Source: Galaxea fascicularis (Eukaryota; Cnidaria; Anthozoa; Scleractinia; Euphylliidae). From it: DNA of 64,000 nucleotides. Made by a program: the position numbers and the translations under genes. Numbering within the stretch: position 1 is the first letter of the stretch; every line of letters begins with the position of its first letter. Below, in pieces: positions 58,249 to 64,000 of the stretch. Under the pieces are notes generated by a model that was not told the origin of the DNA, searched no databases, and saw only the letters and a program-made list of their open reading frames with translations. Location: the NCBI GenBank assembly GCA_948470475.1, contig OX419337.1:27482372-27546371 (forward strand), written 5' to 3'.

Positions 58249-58689
58249 AACAAGAGTCGCTGAAACATTGTGGGCCACGAACAAGTGGTTTTTAGAACAT
58301 ACGGAATACAACGTTCGCATGACATTCATGGGTATTTATTGAGCAGGTATTCAGTATTTTTGTTAATGGGAGGCTCGTCACCTCTCCTGATCCAAGGCAG
58401 CCAATGGTATTCATCAGGGCGCGACAATCATTCTTGGTTTCAGGTATCACTCAATAAACAACATGGAGAGCACAAGATTCTTTGGAAACTTGACAGGAAG
58501 TGACAATCGCCAGTAAATTCCCGGAAACGTCTAAAAAGCTCTTCATCGTATCAAAAGAATAAATAGATGACAAATATTGTTTGCTAGGTAGTAATTTGGC
58601 AGTAACTATGAAACGGTACTTGAATTGACCTTCTCGCGCGCGATCGTTAAATGTACTGGCAGTTCAGTTAGTCCCTAAACATGCACCTT

Positions 58690-59235
58690 CTCGGCCTCAC
58701 AATTTCAATGTATTATTAAGCAAACTGGCGATGAGAATGAAGAATTTATCGATCACGAAGTTGGAGGTGTTATCTTAATGTAACACCACATTCTCTTATA
58801 AAAATGTATGGCAGCTTGAATGGAGAATTTTTGATCAGATCTGGTGCACTTTAAGAGGTAACTCCAAGGGGGAACCGTCGTGTGTACGGATTACAGGAAG
58901 CCCGGGCTACCTACAGCTTTATATAAATAACTGGTATCATAACTTCCGAACTGTCCACAGTAGGTCAAAATCAATCGCTGAATCAAGCAGCAAATTCAAT
59001 GAAATCTTCCCTGTGGAAGCGAAATAACCCCTTACATCCCAGCAGCGACCACATTGTAACTTCTCCTAACCATATCATTAGTTCGTCAATAATATATGGC
59101 ATGAGAATACAGAAGATGATCACCTGAGATCCCTTGAGTAACAGTTTATACAGATGTCTGTACATGAAACATATTGAATATTTGAGAACTGTCAGGAGAA
59201 TATATATGTTGATATTGGGATTAAAGTGAGTAGCC
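58690..59235. repeat. Two dispersed repeat copies
   Basis: 58690-58860 shares CTCACAATTTCAATGTATTA and ATGGCAGCTTGAATGGAG with 21620-21760. 59010-59230 has the family A framework (AACTTCTCCTAACCATATCA, GATGATCACCTGAGATCCC, TATTGGGATTAAAG). Confidence 0.5.
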
Positions 59236-61470
59236 ATTTAATCGAGACAATTTTTATCGAGGCTTTATAGAGTGATTTACCAGAAACCGTGAGTGATCCA
59301 AGAAAGGTGACCTTCTGTTGTAATAAAATTGGTTCCTTATTCGTTGTTTTAAAATAGTCTGTTTCCTCATCTTGGAGTATAGTCATAAACGAGTTAAGGT
59401 TGGTTTACACGGTGACATATGCTTATCAGTGTCACTATGTAAACCAGCCTTTACTCCGGAGAGCTACCCGTGTTTCAAGAGTATAAATTGGACAAGAACT
59501 TGACCATGTAGTACTCTTTGGCACAGGAAAGTGCGGGAACCAGAACATCAGACCACGTACGAGATAAAACTGAGGCACTAGAAACCAAGTGAATGGAAGT
59601 CATCTAACTTTGAAGAATGTTGTTCAGTGCTGGCGAATGTTGGAAGTTAAAAGGAAATAGACTGTTTGTGGACACGAATTTTGCAATTGTCAACTGAGTT
59701 AATTTGGTCAAGAGATTAAAAAGCTGACTACGCGTGATAACCCGCCAAACTTCCGGTGCTCCCATTCCTGCTGCAGCTACAGCAACAAAGACTGAAAGGA
59801 GGGAAAGGGAAAAAGTGTGCCAAGGCGGAATTTACGGGAATGAGGCCACTTTAATCAAGTTACATAAGTACACGCAAACCGGTTTAAGTTGGGTGAGAAA
59901 GGGATAGATTGTTAGAGAAAGTTGGGGGGGGGGGGATTCCTCTAACAATCTATCCCTCAATTCCCCCAATTCGTGATATTTTGAACTGACCCTGTGTGAT
60001 GTTCGGCCAACCCGACGCGGGGAACTTCATTGACAAACTGTTACAAAAACAAACTGGTGTGATTTGCTACTGAGTGTTACGGTCCGTTTCAAATCAACAG
60101 TTCATTACCTCGGAAGGTAAATTTTTTCACGAGAAACAGAGATTTATTTACAAAATGATTGATTTTGACTTTGACAGACCTTACAATGTGTGGAGTTGGG
60201 ATGTCGGCCCAGTTGTGGGACATAACACTGACGCATGGTTTTCGTACCTTGATTTTAAAGACTAGGATAGTGGGTAAAAAACATGCAATATCTCAAAACT
60301 TGATTTCAATTTCCTGTATGTCAAATAAAGGTGACGGGAAATAGCTGATAAAAATGCCGGATTGAAGTTTAATTGGTACTAGGAATTTCAATGTAAAAAC
60401 ATGATATTTAGGATTTCCTCCTTTGTGCTGAAGTTAGCGATTAAGAAAAAGTGCCCTGTCTCATGATCAGAAAGTCAGCATTCAGTAATTTTACCCAAAC
60501 AAGAGGCAATGTCATGTGTTCTATCATTCCACTTCTACATCTTCAGTCACCTGTTTTCGTCGATTATCTAAGAACACAAAATGTCTCGTGACTTAACACT
60601 TCGTACTGAGCGTATTTTTGACTTATTTGTAGCCTAGTGTTGGCTCTCGACCATAGAAGATTAAAGGAATTAACCAATGTCTTCTTCTATGGTTTTGCTA
60701 ACAGTACTCGCTTTTGGAAATCCACTGTTCTTAAAGAGTCTTTCAAGTTACCGAGAATGACCGAAGAAACTCGTCGAGACACCCACCTTAGGCGACTATT
60801 TCCTTTCATATTCTCCTGACCTGTGTGTATGACATTTTGTTGAAAGTGAAAGGGAAAATTCCATGTTGATCATTCTTAGGGTTTGAAGGGTTAATCAAGG
60901 TCATTTTTGGTAATCTACCATAAATGTCTTTTTTTGGCCAGGACATTTCAGTGACTTTGATTGAGAATAAATCTCACTGAACTGATTAGTTATTCGATTG
61001 AAATTTGTACTTGCACTAACAGAGCTAGCTTCCCAGAAACGATTCTCCTAATTAAGTTTGCCCTTTTAGTGATTAACAAGTACATTGTAACTGGGCGACT
61101 TCTGAAAACTGCACGTGATCATCGATCCTTAATTTTTTATTTAGTTTTTTGTTATCCCCTCAGTGCCGTTTACTTTCCTAGATTCTCGTTCTACTTAAAA
61201 TCTTTTAAACAACGATGTCACGCCAACTGTTAGTAAATTTAGCTTTACAAAAAGCATTGAACAAATAAAGATGTTCTTAGCTGACTCTCAGCCTGGGTAA
61301 AGTTCTAAGAATGTTCTTAAAATTTGGGTTGATCTCAGCATCAACGTTCTTATAACAAAATGCTCTTTCAAAAAAAAAGAGTGTATAGGACAGTGCTTCA
61401 CAAACGGGAAGGCCGATAATGGCTGTACTAATCACCCATTACCCTCTTATCATCTCTTGTTGGTTTACTA
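59236..61470. other. Intergenic region with no supported gene
   Basis: Small hairpins are present: GTTGGTTTACA with GTGACA around 59400-59455, and AGGGATAGATTGTTAGAGA at about 59908-59956. A fragment of dispersed family A lies at about 60795-60895. No coding exon was recognised. Confidence 0.4.
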
Positions 61471-61479
61471 TGCACTATG

Positions 61480-62400
61480 TACTCCGAAATTTGCATTTCT
61501 GTCGGGCCCCTGCCGAGTCTTATCGAACTGTGCCACGGACTTCGGTTACACTTCCGTAGGAAATTCCACATGGTTGTTTTGATAAACAACTATCTAAACC
61601 CTTTGGTTTGCTCGTCACAAGACTTGTTCTCAATATTCTTGGTTTTCAACCACGTGACATACCGTCCATGTTGGTGCTCAATACAATACAAATTTTTATC
61701 GCAGACTGATTTGCATAAAAATAAAGTTTAGTTCTCAGCGGAGCGTTGAGCACCAACATGGCCGCCATGACATCATAAGAAAACCAGCAATAGAATGCGC
61801 TTGCTAATTACTTTCAAATCAGATCGAAAACACATAACAGCAGCACAGCAGCAGCACCTTGTTTCATCACCCACTGTCTCTCCCTATGATATTTCCTTAA
61901 GGTGCAATGTTTTCATTCCTCGTCTTTGTCTTAAATTGCCAACATATCACGATTTTTCTGTTTGCACAGAACAGTCGAGGAGTACATATGGCCAAATTCA
62001 ACTGACCCAGTGGCTATTATTGAGATGTTCCTATTTTTTGCTTCTAAATACAATTCAAGGAACATATGTGCATTTACACCATGCCATAGCAAATACAGCT
62101 AATCTCAACCAGGAAAGCCGTTACATTTGGCACGAAAATATGCTTGGACATTTGTCCGCGGACAATATCTTTTCCGAGATGCTAACAGTTTTCCGAGAGC
62201 CAAGCTCAATGAAATCTGTGAGCTCCGAGGAACTGATATTGGCCGTTTTTATGCTAGCGACGTTAAAGTCGTCTGACACGTTAAAGTCGTCTCCAGACGA
62301 CTTCAACGTGTAGTATAAAAACGATAAATAAGACAGATGCATTAAACGTTTGACGACTTTAACGTATGAGACGTTAAATGCGTCTACTATAAAAAACGGG
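61480..62400. repeat. Dispersed repeat region with inverted motifs
   Basis: CATGTTGGTGCTCAA at about 61667-61681 is inverted near 61746-61762. At 62265-62360 ACGTTAAAGTCGTCT-type motifs occur in direct and inverted copies (for example 62278-62311). The open frames here (61477-61731 plus, 61795-62313 plus, 62121-62342 minus) resemble translated repeats I recall from coral sequences rather than a gene. Confidence 0.4.
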
Positions 62401-62485
62401 ACGCCCTAATTGGGACGCATTTAGCCCTGAGTCCTTTGTCCATCTGTACTGTGGGGGGGAGCAGGGTTGGCGCTGTGGGGGGGGA

Positions 62486-62773
62486 GCAGGGTTGGCGCAG
62501 TGGTGAGAGCGCTCGCCTTCCACCAATGTGTCCCGGGTTCGATTCTCGGGCTCGGCGTCATAAGTGGGCTGAGTTTGTTGGTTCTCTACTCTGCTCCGAG
62601 AGGTTTTTCTCCGGGTACTCCGGTTTTCCCCTCTCTCCAAAAACCAACATTTCTTTGATTTAGTTTGATTTGAGAATTGTAAATTAATTTAGAATTGCAA
62701 AGAATTGTAAGGTGCATTTGATCATATTCACATGCTAATTTGCGCCTAATAAGTAATAAATTATTATTATTAT
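62486..62773 (+). mobile_element. tRNA-derived SINE
   Basis: The head has a pol III box A TGGCGCAGTGG (62493-62503) and box B GGTTCGATTC (62536-62545), 32 bp apart as in a tRNA. A conserved central part follows (TTTTTCTCCGGGTACTCCGG) and the tail is TTATTATTATTAT. The 5' end is preceded by a duplicate of its own first bases (62458-62485, GGGGAGCAGGGTTGGCGC). It is much better preserved than the copy at 39510-39695. Confidence 0.85.
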
Positions 62774-63140
62774 GGGGAAAAATCAAACTTTATTGAGAAA
62801 CAAAACTCGAATGTTACATGTAGATGGTAGAAGAAATTGCTCCTTAAAAGTCATCATCATCATTAATATAATAACAATAACAATAATAATTTTAAACATC
62901 TTCAACTCAGAAAAATACTGTATTATGCACACTAATTAAAATTCTTAAAAAGTAAAAATAACTTAACCTTACAAAAAGAGATAGAAATAGAATATCATTA
63001 ATAATAAAAGTTCAAAGGTCTATAAAATTACGAATTTCATGATGCAGAGATATTAAAATCAAACAATCGAATTATACTAATTACGGCTAAACCAGTGTCC
63101 ATAAAACGCCCTAAATATAAAAGCATATAGACCGCGTATT
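62774..63140. other. AT-rich gap between the SINE and the LINE-like fragment
   Basis: AT-rich sequence with short ATT/AAT runs, presumably the 3' end and flank of the minus-strand LINE-like fragment. No gene is seen. Confidence 0.4.
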
Positions 63141-64000
63141 TCAGATATCAGCACAGTCTAACGATTGCTCTATTTTGCTGCGAAACGGCGTTCGCGAACT
63201 TCTCACGCATGCATGTACCGATCTTAAGAGTTCAAACGAAATCTGTGTCCTGAGCCAAGTGATTACAACATGATAAGGCTCGGTATCCTTCTGAGCTATC
63301 TTGTCTGCAAGATGCTTTAAGAACCGCTGACACTCGTTTCCCATTCCGCCATTGGTTCCAAACACTAAAGGCGTAAACGAACCCATTTCTACATCTAACA
63401 CCCGCTGCTGGTATTTGCGCTTCTTCTCTTCTTCTTGCTCCTTGAACATTTCCGATGTTGGCTTGCTCTGGTAACACTTGGAGTTGACGTGCGTAACTCT
63501 GACATCAAAAAATGCCGTAACTCCTCTTGCCCAGAACCCTCCCGCTTTGATGTCCAACCTCGCCTCAGAACTTATAACAGCGCTCCTCAAATGAAATTGC
63601 TCGTTGTCCAGGGATTGAAGGCGTGGTTCGATTTCGACATTATTGCAGATCTTGTCGATGAATGTCGTTAACAACTTCCGTACACCGTCATGTCTCTGCG
63701 CTACAAACCCCCCCCCCCCCCTTTTTACAAGAGAGGGCGTGACCAACGGTGAATTTATTCCCACATACGCAATGACTTGGTAAATCGACTAAGGGCAAGT
63801 CATAACGTAAGCGTAGCGAGTCTCTGAACTCTTGCTTGTTCAGGGCTAAACCCTGGTCTGCGAGAGGTATCGCATTCAGCCAAGAACTTGCGCCTTTGTC
63901 TCTCGATTGATTAACCAGTCGCAGCAGGCCTGGGGAGAGGCTTGAATCAATGCTATCCATTTTCTCTTTGGCACTTCCTTGCTCTTCGTTACTTCCTTGC
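63141..64000 (-). pseudogene. LINE-like retrotransposon ORF, C-terminal part, frameshifted, runs off the right edge
   Basis: Two overlapping minus-strand frames form one protein. The first, open at the window edge and on to about 63710, has ASSWLNAIPLADQGLALNKQ and a zinc-binding-like block (LPSHCVCGNKF, GHALSCKKGG). The second, about 63720-63141, continues with FVAQRHDGVRKLL, GGFWARGVTAFFDVRV, GSFTPLVFGTNGGMGNE and ISFELLRSVHACVRSSRT. I recall this arrangement as the C-terminal region of reverse-transcriptase proteins common in cnidarian genomes. The frame shifts in a run of about 12 G (63711-63722), which is either a real disruption or a sequencing error. Reverse transcriptase would lie beyond the edge. 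Confidence 0.65.

Noticed and set aside
61477..62342. Frames of 73-172 codons on both strands
   Set aside because: They look like translated dispersed repeats; motifs occur in direct and inverted copies and no conserved domain is visible.
62486..62560. tRNA gene
   Set aside because: Boxes A and B are present, but the sequence does not close into a full cloverleaf by eye and continues into a SINE body and tail.

Overview
The window is nuclear DNA from an invertebrate animal, most likely a cnidarian and probably a stony coral. The reasons are AT-rich, intron-dense genes with standard GT-AG junctions, animal-wide orthologues (KMO, SRP14, COMMD7, CCDC103, PM20D2), and a heavy load of tRNA-derived SINEs, palindromic MITEs and Ty3/gypsy, LINE-like and Penelope-like fragments. 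The lineage call rests on general resemblance; no search was run.

Layout. 1-5484: a Ty3/gypsy element on the minus strand with an open gag-pol frame running off the left edge. Its 5' LTR is split by a foldback-type DNA transposon (3230-5370), which is itself split by a second foldback-type element (3526-4359); each insertion has a perfect 9-bp target duplication. 5.5-10.5 kb: repeats and CCDC103 (two coding exons, +). 10750-20588: a 9.84-kb foldback element made almost entirely of two inverted arrays of 10/20-bp tandem repeats around a 2.4-kb core. 23.6-29.6 kb: a MANSC-domain single-pass membrane protein (-), head to head with an intronless PM20D2-like peptidase (+). 32.0-45.2 kb: an 18-exon kynurenine 3-monooxygenase (-) whose introns hold a SINE, a palindromic MITE, a hammerhead-like Penelope remnant and tandem duplications. 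46.5-50.0 kb: COMMD7 (-) head to head with SRP14 (+). 52.8-58.2 kb: a six-exon gene (-) joining signal peptide, fibronectin III domain, transmembrane helix, long cytoplasmic tail and C-terminal NYN (PIN-like) nuclease domain. 58.2-64.0 kb: dispersed repeats, a SINE and a LINE-like fragment running off the right edge.

The genes do not form a pathway; they are independent housekeeping, ciliary, metabolic and membrane genes. Two or three pairs are divergent with 120-270 bp between start codons, which suggests shared promoters. The two most notable items are the trio of foldback elements (GG...CC ends, tandem-repeat inverted termini, 9-bp or 8/9-bp target duplications) and the FN3-TM-NYN receptor-like protein. 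All exon borders were placed by eye from reading frame and splice consensus, without transcript data.
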